Below the pieces are notes generated by a model, which worked only from the letters and a program-made list of their open reading frames with translations, did no database searches and was not told the DNA's origin. From Pelodera strongyloides (Eukaryota; Nematoda; Chromadorea; Rhabditida; Rhabditidae), in NCBI GenBank assembly GCA_036852015.1, contig JAANDG010000124.1, positions 186,001 to 250,000 on the forward strand: 64,000 nucleotides of DNA, written 5' to 3'. Shown in pieces: positions 47,001 through 57,257 of this stretch (positions are counted from its first letter, which is position 1; each line of letters opens with the position of its first letter). Position numbers and translations under genes: made by a program.

Positions 47001-47951
47001 CTTCCAAATGTGCATGCTCACTCATAGGAAACCGAAAACCCCGATCAAGTCCCTCAAAAATCCGGAAGAATCGGGGCTAGATCGGTTTTTTTTCCAACAT
47101 AATCGGGGCCATATCGGGGTTTCCACTTTCCTGTGCTATTGTCTAAACCGAACTGAGAAACATCTCCCCTCCCCACAATTCCAATTGCCTATGTATACAG
47201 ATGTAAAGAGCACAACAAAGCACGATCATCATCTAATCGCAGCCCACTCAACTTACTTGTTATATGCCCTAAATGAAACATTTAGTTTTTTTTTGGTATC
47301 AGTGGGGTTTAATTTGTTTGAGAATCAACATAAACACCTTCTGTCCATATAGAACTTGTTGAAAACAAAGGAAATGTTACCCACCTTGAATTTGGCGCTC
47401 TTCCCCAAAAAGGTTGATGTGTATTCGCTGACCGAGCACACATTGTTCCAGCCTGTAAAACAGAATCCTCAGTTCAAACGTTTTTTCAAAACGTATTAGC
47501 CCGTATTCTCGGGTCGATGGAAACGTTCCGTTTGGGAAATCCTTTGTATGCAAATTTCTCGACTATCTAGACTAGCTGGAGGAAAAATTTGCATACGAAT
47601 GAGCTCCCAAACGGAACATTCCCGTCGACCCGAGAATACGGGCTAATCTTGTCCAAAACACAATCGCTTTACAGTAGAGTTTACTACCATTTACCGTGTA
47701 ACAAAGACTGTCTAAAGAAAATTCCCTAGGTTAAAAGTCTCAGTACACAATACAATAGGACTGCATTCCCTCTAAAACAGATGACATCGTATACTGTAAC
47801 TCTCAAATGACGTCAAACCCCGGTATTACCGTAGTTTTCAATCATAAGATACCGTACCTTTCCTCTTCGTGGCCGATCCATTCGACAGAATCTTCGCAAT
47901 CGAATCCGCCAGCATTGGCTTCTCAGCCACCATTAGAACTGTGGCCACCAT
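38095..47951 (-). CDS. TOP3B: DNA/RNA topoisomerase III beta, 25 exons
   Basis: Type IA topoisomerase. The joined frame is 884 aa (vertebrate TOP3B about 862). The Toprim domain starts [12 protein letters not shown] with E10, and the acidic metal motif [10 protein letters not shown] gives D117, D119, E121. The catalytic tyrosine is Y334 in [11 protein letters not shown]. Four Cys-rich zinc modules begin around residue 627 (CGRCRR, CPFCYNN, CTECGAH, GCIFCDE), and the protein ends in an RGG-type tail of about 30 residues, which in this family supports RNA binding. Exons (high to low): 47951-47858, 47452-47385, 46912-46775, 46499-46416, 46224-46166, 45674-45518, 45239-45120, 44791-44684, 44084-44022, 43799-43704, 43402-43289, 42969-42867, 42387-42303, 42141-42074, 41847-41765, 41664-41615, 41558-41411, 41160-41005, 40794-40710, 40235-40120, 39955-39859, 39681-39552, 39005-38909, 38675-38574, 38328-38095. 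All phases agree. Acceptors at 41161 and 41665 end in AAG rather than CAG/TAG. Complete and apparently intact. Confidence 0.95.
39236..39370. mobile_element. MITE family B copy in TOP3B intron
   Basis: Starts TGAGGCCATATTCACCAC and ends GGTGGTGGATATGGCCTCTG. The interior carries CCTGGGGACAGAAAATAGC and GAGAAAAAGACGGGG. About 133 bp, the clearest family B copy. Confidence 0.9.
42197..42278. repeat. (CA)n-rich microsatellite in TOP3B intron
   Basis: CACACAACACATATACACAC type repeat ending in (AT)n. Imperfect. Confidence 0.85.
43021..43036. repeat. Poly(C) tract
   Basis: About 14 consecutive C in a TOP3B intron. Similar runs lie at 49313-49327, 59637-59647 and 60634-60645, all in introns. Confidence 0.9.
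44513..44646. mobile_element. MITE family A copy in TOP3B intron
   Basis: Starts GAGGCCGTATTCACCGACA and ends TTGGTGAATACGGTCTCA; the inner arms are CAGGGAGCCCTCCCTGTCC and GGAGGGCTCCCTA. Confidence 0.88.
44847..44985 (+). mobile_element. SINE-2 copy (tRNA-like head)
   Basis: Begins GGGCATGACGCAGTGGCAAA, like the minus strand of 11911-11988, with CGCCTTGCTCACGCCGCCGG and GTCGTTGGTCCGGG. Box B has decayed. The following about 90 bases (CCGACTTCAGGAATGAACCG onward) may be its body. Confidence 0.6.
45984..46140. mobile_element. Palindromic element family I in TOP3B intron
   Basis: GGCCAATTCCAATAAAATTT pairs with AGTTTTATTGGAATCGGCC at the other end; inner arms GTTTAGCGTACTCTCTC and GAGAGAGCACGCTAAAC. 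About 157 bp, non-coding, seen once in the window. Confidence 0.8.
47036..47125. repeat. Inverted pair of the CCCCGATATGGCCCCGAT unit
   Basis: AAACCCCGATCAAGTCCCTC on the left and ATCGGGGCCATATCGGGG on the right, with an internal GAATCGGGGCTAGATCGG. The right half is near-identical to the unit arrayed at 556-895. Confidence 0.8.
47495..47646. mobile_element. Palindromic element family G in TOP3B intron
   Basis: ATTAGCCCGTATTCTCGGGT and its inverse ACCCGAGAATACGGGCTAAT are perfect 20-bp ends. The arms continue through GAAACGTTCCGTTTGGGA and TCCCAAACGGAACATTC, then TATGCAAATTT and AAATTTGCATA. About 152 bp, 70-nt arms, the cleanest palindrome in the window. Confidence 0.88.
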
Positions 47952-48837
47952 TCTTTGCTTACATGCAAAATGACCTAAGTAAGTAAACACGTCAAAAAGG
48001 CACAAGTTCTAGATTGAATCAGACGCCGACAACTCATGTTTTTCTATCTAGTTACCCGGCTTTCAGAGCTTCATTGTTTGTACAAAAGAATCCTTATACT
48101 TTGACTCATCAGCGATAACATTACCATACTTCAACGTGTAAGGACGAAAACAGATTTCAAACTATGGGTACACTAATTGTAAGGGACAGTTCCCTACATA
48201 CAGCCATGTAACTCAAACCTCCGATTCCTTTTAAACCATCGACACACAAATAGATAAGATACATTCGGCCGTGTTACACATGCTTATCTTCTTTCAAAGT
48301 AATTCAGAAAATAATTTTTTTATTTCTCTAGATTATTCAAAAAGGTAAATCAAACAGAATGAAGACATAGTCCAAAGCATAACAACGAATAAAAATCAAC
48401 AATCGAACAACATCAACAACAAACTAACTCACGCTGAGAAAACTACTCTAGTTCATTCTCACAGACATAAACGATAAGGATTCACAAGAGAATGCAAAAC
48501 TGGGCGCCACAGTATTACCAGCGTGCCAAATTAAGGGTGCGGTGCCATTCTCGGATTCACTGCGCAACTTGGATTACTTGCGCGGTTGCCGCTCTCTATT
48601 GGCACACACCTTTTCAGTGCCGCACCCGAACAATTCTAGTCTCGAATATAAAACCCGAAGAAAGTGATAAAACACCTACACTTGTCAGTGAACCTAGGCT
48701 ACAATTGGCTGCTCAACAAATCGTTATCTAAAACAAAACAAACGCGACAACCAATAAGTAGGGAAGCGTCAAGCAAACATATATGAAAACTGAAAACTTA
48801 AGTCCTAAATAATCAAGCAAGAGCAATTTAAAACTAT

Positions 48838-48843
48838 TTTATT
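48838..48843 (-). terminator. Possible poly(A) signal for PUS10
   Basis: AATAAA on the minus strand, 130 nt past the PUS10 stop, a usual distance. It lies just beyond the TTAGGC-like tract. Confidence 0.4.
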
Positions 48844-48861
48844 ATTACTTTTATAAAACAT

Positions 48862-48922
48862 AAGCCTAAGCCTAAGCCTGAGCCTAAGCCTAAGCCTAAG
48901 CCTAAGCCTAAGCCTAAGCCTG
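48862..48922. repeat. TTAGGC-like hexamer tract (CCTAAG)n
   Basis: About ten copies of CCTAAG/CCTGAG; on the minus strand this is (TTAGGC)n with two variant units. Both sides carry the same sequence, GAGCAATTTAAAACTA, then TTTTATAAAA-like, at about 48821 and 48923. A more degenerate run (GGGCTTGGGCTTAGGCTTA) is at 53028-53074 in a PUS10 intron. Confidence 0.9.
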
Positions 48923-48972
48923 AGCAATTTAAAACTACTTTTAATTACTTTAATAAAATAACATCATCACAA

Positions 48973-51900
48973 TCACTTGAAGAAGTGCTCAGGCGGATAG
49001 TTTGGTGGCCATTCCATATCAACTTTCTCCACATCGAGTTCAAGGATGTCGATCTAAAATACAAAAAAAAAGATAAAGAGCACTCCAGTTTATCAACCGA
49101 AATCCGCAGAAACGGTGCAGGGGTCTAGCATGGCCAGATTTAAGCCTCCCGGTGGCCAATCTTCCCGGTGGCCAATCTTCTCGGGAAACCGATTTATCTC
49201 CATCTCCGCCAGTTTTACCCAGCTCCCAACTTTACACCTTTGTTAGGGTGAGGGGTACCGTGTTGGGATCGAACCAGTGACCGGTGGCGTGAGCAAGACC
49301 TTGCCACTCGACCACCCCCCCCCCCCCTTAAAATACGAACCCTCGTATAAATTTCAAATAACTTATTGTTAGAAGGATGGCTGAAACTCCAGTCACAATC
49401 ACAATCATTTATCACTCACACAAACGTTCAATAAAACAATGTGCGCCGTGCACTTTCTTCATACCAAATAAATATTGTAATAGATCAAACCCACCCTCCC
49501 CAACTACAGCAAAACCCTCATGTATAATCAGGGTCGAAACGGTGTTATCATGTTAAAGGACATGACACACTTTATCTATCAATACTCTCGTTTACACTTT
49601 TCCTTGTATTACTGTTACTTTATTTACTTCCTTTTAAATTATATACGTATGTATATGGAATGGACATGATCTACATACACGAAGGCTGTCACGTTACGCT
49701 ATACGCAATTACCACGATTTAAAAAAAAAACGGAGTACGGTATCAAAAAGTATTAAAAAAACCCCACCTCTCCCATTTCCACTCCCAGCAAATCAGCCAT
49801 CGAGGGACGAGTTCTTCCAAAGTCACCGTGCACAAACTCCTTGATATAAGTGCCAGCTTGCGTTGCCAACCTGAAAAGTAGCAATGTCTCACAAACTTTG
49901 TATAGGTGTAACGTGAACACCATGCTCAGTTTCCAGTTACTTTTCTATCTAGGAGTTTGTCAATATGAGCGAGCACGTCATACATTAGTTAGTTAAACCT
50001 GAGGCAATATTCACCACTCAATTCCCGGTGGGGATTTCCCCGTCTTTTTCTCTGCGTCTCTCACATTAGGGCGCTATTTTCTGTCCCCCAGGGAATATTT
50101 CCCCGAGGGAATCGGATGCCCCTGTAAACTAGTAAATACTCCACTATGAGGCAGTTATATCAGCGTAAATTCCACAAAGCTTCTGCACCAAGTACCTTAT
50201 TAAGAAATGGTGACTGTCCAAGTTAAGTGTCTGTAGAGTGTATATGGACCGAGGGCGATCCAGCAAACTTCGTCGCTTCATCACCCGGACGGGAGTCTTC
50301 TGGATGATCTAAACGAAACAACAAAACAAGTTTAATATTCACTAAAATAGTCAGTCGGTACGATGCGGATGCGGATGCGGACATGCTCAGCTACCGATAA
50401 AGCTTGAATAAAAAAGACCAGAGAGCGCTCTCATGGAGAATTGAGAAAAATGGCTGAAAATAAACCACTTTTCCAACACCGTGACGTAATTGCTATGCTT
50501 GACTTTATGCTAATTTCAGATTTTTCCAGATCAAACCCACCTCAAAAGGCGTCATCTTCTCCAATCTTTCCAGTGCATCTTGTGTGATCGGCAAAGTACT
50601 GTAGCAATAGGCCGTGTAGGTCTTGATCTTGTCTGAAAACGAAAACGGAACTCACTCATGTCAATAACGCACTAGGGAACATTGCGATCACAGATCACAC
50701 CAAACGACTAGCAACTGAACAAGTCCATTCAGTTACCATACGGCTATCGCCGCCTGAGGCGACTTTCAGTGTTTAAGATGCAGGAACAGTGAGCACATGA
50801 AAGTGAAACGTTTGCACCGTATCTTGAAAAATCATGAAATAAGGTTCGGTTTCACTTTCTCAACACCGGGCTCGGATTCTCCTTTTATAGCCTCTTAGAT
50901 ATTCTAATTTACGTTTCGTTCACACAAACAAAAGACCAAGTAAACTCTTCTCATTTATATCCATTTGTTATTAATAGATCGGTGGGTACGTCTTGATATT
51001 TTATTGAAATGTACATATTCTAGGAATATTTACAGAGTTAGGTCAAGGGAGACTCACATTAATTTTTTTAAAGATAATTAACTACGGCCGTTCAATTGCC
51101 GCTGAATATCTTTCGTCATATTGATGCACACATTTTAATGTGTCAATAAATATTTATATTAATATTTATATTTAGGTACGCCTACTGCTCAATAACAAAG
51201 TGGTATCCACTCACCCTCCTGTCCAAAAGATACCTCCTCTGCAGCCTCCCTCGAAACCCGAGTCAGTTTCAGCACGCGAATATCCTTGTCCGCATTGATC
51301 TTCGCTGTCATTGCCTGTAGCGTTTCCACATAATTCAATCTGAAAGTTTGAAATAAACATTCCCTGGAACATACTCTTTACCAAACACTACGGAGTGCAG
51401 TACCTATATAGCCTCCAAGGCTAAGAACATCACCATTGGTTGACTTCTTTCCAAATCCAACATACCCGATTCATCTCACACAGTCTCACATTAAACGTAC
51501 AACATTTCATAAACTATGAATCACAATAATAGCACAATTTTCACGTATCTAAAGTATACGTAAAGTAACGTGTTGGAAAATTATCTTGGCACATACGCTG
51601 TTTTGATGACACAACTAACCCATGCAAAGGTTGTGTCCTCTTGCAGTTAATCAGATGCACTACAAAAGGCCGTCCCTCTCCCAGCATCCTCACATCCACA
51701 TCCTCTCTCCCAGACGAAACGAAACGAGCATCATCGGCGCCGAATTCTTTTCGCAGAATATCACAGACTTTCTCGGTGACCTGAGTAAGAAGTAACAATC
51801 AAACAAGCAAGGTTAAACCCACGTCGAACTAGAACTAGAACTGAACTCTGCGTGAGTCCGTTCGATGTACGAAATGGCCGAAATACACGGGCCTTCCATC

Positions 51901-52531
51901 ATAACAATAGACCAAGCGGATATTTTAATTAGGTTCAGTCATAGGTCAAGAAACATGCCTAAAAGGAGGTTCCCCCTAACATTTAGGGGGAACATATGCC
52001 TTTTTGTACCCCTAGGGTATTCTAAGTCTCATTCTTTACACACTCTCTCATTTTGTCTTACGCTGATCGTATCGCACCCTCTTACTAATCAACGCACTCT
52101 TATTTGGGGGGAACCTCACAAGCAAAGTCAGCATATCTTGACGTCAGGGTTCAGTTCACAGTACTCAGATTAAAAGGTCATATAAATAAGTGAATCAAAC
52201 CGAATATCCTGGAACGGGCGGCACTTCCTCGTCCGGTGACCATGGACTTTGGGGCAGAGATCGCGAGTACTTACAGTACCTGTGAAATGACAAATGTCAC
52301 TAATTCTTCATCTTAATACTCCTCTTCTTAATAAAATAATAGTATTTAATAATGGAACACCAAAAGGATTTACTAAATGTATACCAATAGGAGATCAAGT
52401 TTCACCTAACTCATGAGCAGGCACTAAAGCTGCATCAAAAAATGTTCAAAAAATTCTGAAGAAAAATATAAATTCTCTAAAAATAAACAAAACTGTACCG
52501 AACTTAAAACCCTCTGTCGTTTCTAGTTCAC

Positions 52532-52565
<34 letters not shown>

Positions 52566-55500
52566 GTACCCTTCGTAAAGGATTTGTTAAATAAATTATA
52601 CAAAATAACACCCTTACCTTCCTGCAACATAAACTGGATCACGGTCGAGTGATACCGTAAACGTGCAGTGCTGCGTAGGACGGGACAGGGTATACTTTCT
52701 GAAAATTAATGTTACCATAGACAACTGAAGCAATTAATGGGCAATTTTGACAAAATTCTAATAAATAATTCTTTCAATAAACTACATTTTCATAAGTAAA
52801 GATGAAGATACCTGGCCATTTCCGGGGTGATTCTATTTACAAACTGTGTAAGATCCATCTTCGATAGTAACACCTCATTTCCATTACCACGCTTCTTCCC
52901 ACGTCGCATATCCTGAGGGAAGCACTCGGACAAAAATCTGCAAGCGGAATTGGTTATTTTGGTTCTACTGACTACTGAGGGATGCACTTACTCAAACACA
53001 ACAAACCTAAAAATATGGGTTTAAGCTTGGGCTTGGGCTTGGGCTTAGGCTTACGTTTAGGCTTAGGCTGAGCCAAATATGCAATGGTTAGCGGTTCTTA
53101 ACTTATTTTATCTCTATATTATATGTTATCAACAATATCTGACTTGTGATCCGCCTCCAAAAACTGATTGTTCTCAAAATCAATAGTTAGTTGCAGATCT
53201 GACGCAAGCGTGGGACGAAGACCAGAAGCCTAAAACAGAAAAGAAACTTTATAAATATCCAAACCTTCCCAAAAACCAATTGATATACAAAGTTCCTGGG
53301 GTGAACCATATTTCCTTAGAACATTAATTAATAGTAGCATAGAAAAAACCGATTGAATGATTAATGTATCAATATCGGTATGTTGCAATATGCAGCAAAA
53401 CCATGTTCGAAAAAAGCATAAGCAAATAAACAGGCTTACTCACATTGGACAACTTTTTGAGGTACGCGTCAATATTTCGAATCTTAAAGGGTACGGTAAC
53501 CAGGATTCCTTCAAATTGCGGAAACGCCTTCTTGATTACGACCTCCCTGGAATAGAACGAGTTCGAGAATTAGAACGAGAAGGAAAGGCCAAGGAGAAAA
53601 AAAGTTTTCCTTAATTTACTTTTATATTCTTATACGAGGTAGTTCCGATAGGAATTGTTTACTATTTCTTCCTAAGGCACTACGAGAGGTGTTACATATA
53701 TAAAACGTGCATCAAATCGTCCGAAAGTTCAGGAATATTACTGTGAAAACCGCATAGATTAATACCTAGAACTCGCAGTTATTCCACGAGGTACCGTACG
53801 TAGTCAGAATCCATTTCTGCGCTTTTTGGGCATAACATGTTGATTACCGTAGAAATGACCTTCAGTCGTTTTATTATTATGAAGAGAAAGAATGAAAGAG
53901 AACGAATAAAACCGTAGAAACGTATTTTGACCTCCGTAGTCACGGTATCTGGTGGAACAGTTTGCCGGGGTCTGCGAGTTCTAGGCGTTAAGATATGCAG
54001 TTTTCACAGTAATATTTCTGAACTTCCGGACTTCCTGTACAATAAATTGAGGAAAACTCGTTTTCTCGTGGGCCTGTCCCTTTAAACTCTTGGCGATTTA
54101 GGGATTTCAGGACACTGGACCTCAGATATTGCCCCGAAGTACAGTCCCAGCATTACAGCGAAGTATCGGCCGATTTTTGAAACGCATCGAGTAAACCAGC
54201 ATTCTTATGCAGCATATGCAAATGAACATAAATTAGAATAACAAATCGAGCTAAATTCGAGCAAATTAGCATAAATACGTTAAAGTTCAGTTGTCTGCGA
54301 TGCGTTTCAAAAACCGGCCGGTATTTCGCTTTAACCTTTAAACGAGTTCAGTTCAACTACACTGAGCGACTTTTCCAAATGTCGATTCCAACGAATAAGC
54401 ATATGTTTCACCACCTGCTAATAAACGCAGTCGCTTACAAATGGTAGTGATCCTACAGGATGTTCGTTATAATAAGCAATACAAACATCTAGTCAAAAAC
54501 ATTCTTTCATACAAAGTACAAACCGATAACTAAGAAAAAATGTCAATCCCGGTTAGTTTGCAAGATTAGGATAACTAACTTGCGTAATCTTATCGGCATA
54601 AAATAACGGCCGGTATTGGAAAGGTATGTTGGGCGCAACATCTCATGCAGTTAGCCTATGCAAATGACGGCGCGATTTTTTAGTCTAATTGTATTCAGTT
54701 GCGTACAAAGTATGTACATGGAGTTGTACAACAAACGTCTTGTATTCAGTTGCGTACAAAATATGGGACATGTAGTTGTCCAACATACGTTTCAAAAACC
54801 GGCCTTACATCACTTTAAACAAATGTATAATAACTTCTTACCTAAGCATTTGTGAAACCGGCAGCCCAAGTGCCAGAATAAATGAGGTGGCATCGTAAGG
54901 GCATGAAGCTAGCACACGTTCCACTTCTGCACATACCTGTAGACAAACAAACAGTACACCATATCCGAAGGCTCAGAAAAACAACCCCCCACGCTTCATC
55001 TAACCAAAGAACTCCCTAGACAGTTCATTTTATTCTCTTAAATTATACAAGGCGAACTATCTACATCTGCATTTCTACGCAACTAAGCCCTAAGATTTTA
55101 TGGCCATCATAAGAGTGTCTTCGAATTAGGAAATGCTTACTATGTCTTCCTACAGCACTAGGAGAGGTGTTACATATAACCATGCACCACATCCGAACAC
55201 CGAAAAAAAATCACCCTCCGAAGGAAGTTCGCCTAACAGTTGCCTCGGTCCTTGTATCTGGCAAGGCCACTAGTATTTGGGTCTAGGGACCAAACATGTT
55301 AAGTCCCACTGTCCCACCAACCTGATCCACAAAGGGAGTATCAAGAATGCCGAAGCAAAGGGCACACGAGTAGCCTTCCTCTACGAGCTCAACGTCCTCC
55401 GCACACGCAGTTCCGGCCACCTTAAAACCCGACCTTTAGAATTTAAATCGATTTGAACACAGTGAACCGCTCTTGAATAGAAGCATACTTTCGAAACACT

Positions 55501-55875
55501 ACGGTCTTTAAAGCGAAATGCAAGCCCCTTTGGAAAATTTGCATATGATAAGCAAATCCTATGTATCCTATGCTAATTTTGTACGATCGTTCACGGCAAT
55601 CGTACAAAATTAGCATAGGATACATAGGATTTGCTTATCGTATGCAAATTTTCCAAAGGGGCTAGCATTTCGCTTTAAAACAAAATGCGCCCACACGAGC
55701 TAATACAGTAATCGCAAGCTATGATCCACGAAGACACCGTATATAGTAAGATTATCACGATTGTGAATTATACTAAAAGTTACAATCCTGTAAAAACAAC
55801 AACCTGCCTAGAACACAAGGCGCACAGCGGTACAGACAATGTCATCAGAAACCCACACAAGTCGTAGAAAGAAAC
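48973..55875 (-). CDS. PUS10: tRNA pseudouridine synthase PUS10, 5' end uncertain
   Basis: PUS10 makes pseudouridine in the tRNA T-arm. Fourteen exons (high to low): 55875-55804, 55420-55322, 54936-54842, 53546-53444, 53229-53144, 52937-52812, 52698-52618, 52279-52201, 51780-51620, 51339-51215, 50632-50541, 50308-50196, 49870-49768, 49053-48973; 471 residues if read from 55875, against about 529 in human. The N-terminal part has CxxC pairs (CALCSR and CALCFGIL) as in the family's accessory zinc domain. The core shows AGRYCKYSRSLPQSPW, the catalytic-aspartate motif SGREDVDVRMLGEGRPF, then TPVRVMKRR and QAGTYIKEFVHGDFGRTRPS, ending MEWPPNYPPEHFFK. All phases agree. The first exon shown opens with an acceptor; its only Met is at FLMTLS, so the true start is either there or in an unseen upstream exon. 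The acceptor at 55421 ends in AAG. Confidence 0.92.
49252..49312 (-). mobile_element. SINE-2 tRNA-like head, degenerate
   Basis: Minus strand: CGAGTGGCAAGGTCTTGCTC, ACGCCACCGGTCACTGGTTC then GATCCCAACACGG. Box A-like and box B-like spacing matches 11911-11988. It ends against a poly(C) run. Confidence 0.55.
50000..50118. mobile_element. MITE family B copy, right end lost
   Basis: Starts CTGAGGCAATATTCACCAC with the family B interior in inverted order (GGGGATTTCCCCGTCTTTTT, CTATTTTCTGTCCC). It stops at CGAGGGAATCGGATGCC without the usual GTGAATATGGCCTC. In a PUS10 intron. Confidence 0.8.
52541..52565. repeat. (CT)n microsatellite
   Basis: About twelve CT repeats in a PUS10 intron. Confidence 0.9.
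53690..54086. mobile_element. Palindromic element with TTAA right end (family J)
   Basis: AAGTTCAGGAATATTACTGTG and CACAGTAATATTTCTGAACTT are arms of about 60 nt that continue through ACCTAGAACTCGCAG and CTGCGAGTTCTAGGCG. The right end is GTGGGCCTGTCCCTTTAAA, the family D terminus; the matching left terminus is not recognised. Confidence 0.7.
54155..54334. mobile_element. MITE family C copy in PUS10 intron
   Basis: Left CAGCGAAGTATCGGCCGATT then TTTGAAACGCATCGAG; right GATGCGTTTCAAAAACCGG then GGTATTTCGCTTTAA. TTATGCAGCATATGCAAATG sits at the centre. Confidence 0.85.
54597..54818. mobile_element. Family C relative with internal duplication
   Basis: Begins AATAACGGCCGGTATTGGAA and ends ACGTTTCAAAAACCGGCC, TTACATCACTTTAA. 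A block TTGTATTCAGTTGCGTACAA is directly repeated within it at about 54687 and 54738. A diverged subfamily of C. Confidence 0.7.
55507..55678. mobile_element. Palindromic TTAA element family F in PUS10 intron
   Basis: Starts TTTAAAGCGAAATGCAAGCC and ends CTAGCATTTCGCTTTAA. The arms are about 80 nt (CTTTGGAAAATTTGCATA against TATGCAAATTTTCCAAAG; ATCCTATGTATCCTATGC against GCATAGGATACATAGGAT). Outer bases are shared with family C (TTAAAGCGAAAT). Confidence 0.9.
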
Positions 55876-57257
55876 CTGAAAACAAAACCATTAAACCGCT
55901 GTTCAAAAAACCCACTTGTCCTGCTCAATATACACGACTGCCAAACAAACCCAGAACCCCAAACTTTATTTAAACACTAGTCTAATAAACTTCAACACAG
56001 TCTAGGGAAAACTCATTAGGTATTTACATATGTAGTACTACCAAAATAATATGCATTATCAACCAACAATTGTCAATGATCCTTTATTGAAAACCATACA
56101 TAAAATCTATGATACAGAACACGGAACATATCCAGCAACAATTCCACTTCAAAAGATAACTTGTTAAGTAAATCGGCAAAATCGTGATGGGGTGTGGTAA
56201 GGGTTAAAAATGGGACGAAAAAACAATACTATCAAAAAACACTAGAACTCTGGGTTCTCCTGCTACGTCAACTGTCAAACAAAAAGAAGGAATAAAACAG
56301 AGTTCAAGCACACAACCTTGTAATTGTATAAAAATATACTCGCACTAAAAAAAGATCATTCAGAGAGAGCTACAGTAACATCGGGACAGAACCTAAATGC
56401 AAAACTCCTACATTTTTAATTTTTAAATAATTAGTTGCTCTAGTAAATTATTAAGACAATACAATTCCCCGGAATCGACCTACACCGAAAATTGACAAGC
56501 AAATTAGCAAATAAATAAATATGCGTGCACCAAGTAAAAAAAAAGGTAATAATCAGTGATAAACTCACTTTTTAGTTAGGGTACAGGTACAGGATGCAAA
56601 CTTGTGTGGCAACAAATACTTTACAGTAACGTTCCAATAAAAACCGAGTGTTATATGAAATAAGTAGTCGAAGAATATCGAAGAGTTACCAAGGAATATT
56701 AAAATTAAACTGAAAAGTGTTAAATAAACTGGAGGAAACTAAATAAATGATGGTGAGATAAAGACAAAAACACAAACTTTCACAAAAAGCGGCAGTGTCT
56801 AGTAAACTGTCAAATACGAACAAAAAAATGAACGAATAAAAAAGACAATGGTACAATCAAGTGTTTACGAAATAAATAAAACGTTATTTATAAGGCCAAG
56901 CTCTAACGCTTAGCAAAACAGTGAAACTATGCAACTTCGCCGAAAAAAAGAGGAACACTAAACATTTTCCATCAACACTAATGGGAAACAAAATCAACAA
57001 CATAGGCCTTATTCACCAAAAAGCAGGGAGCCCTCCCTGGAATGCCCAGGGAGCTAAACAGTGCGAAAGCAAAAGAGACTCAGGGCGCTCGTGAACCTAG
57101 GGAGAGCGCCCAGTGTGTTGGTGAATACGGCCTCAGTACCTGCGACAAATCTAAGCTTATGGCATTGAATATCGTATACAGATCGCCGCACAAAAATCTT
57201 AAGGTGAGATAACAAGCTAAGAAACTAGCAATGGGAAACAGTAACAAGAATACCAAC
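55876..57257. other. RCC1-PUS10 intergenic region
   Basis: AT-rich, no supportable exon apart from whatever short 5' exon PUS10 may need. Contains the family A element at 57003-57135. Confidence 0.5.
57003..57135. mobile_element. MITE family A copy near RCC1 3' end
   Basis: Left AGGCCTTATTCACCAAAAAG and right GTTGGTGAATACGGCCTCAG; inner arms CAGGGAGCCCTCCCTGG and GGGAGAGCGCCC. It is 123 bp past the RCC1 stop, so probably within its 3' untranslated region. Confidence 0.87.

Larger units (their letters stand above)
47952..48972. other. TOP3B-PUS10 intergenic region
   Basis: Holds the TOP3B promoter and PUS10 3' end. No gene seen. It contains a loose inverted pair (CAGCGTGCCAAATTAAGGGT near 48520 and GGCACACACCTTTTCAGTGC near 48600) and the TTAGGC-like tract at 48862-48922. 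Confidence 0.5.

Noticed and set aside
41161..55421. AAG acceptors (TOP3B 41161 and 41665, PUS10 55421, APN1 19094, 21104, 26476) as an unusual splicing signal
   Set aside because: Six of roughly a hundred introns is within what is known for animal genes, where AAG is a minority acceptor.
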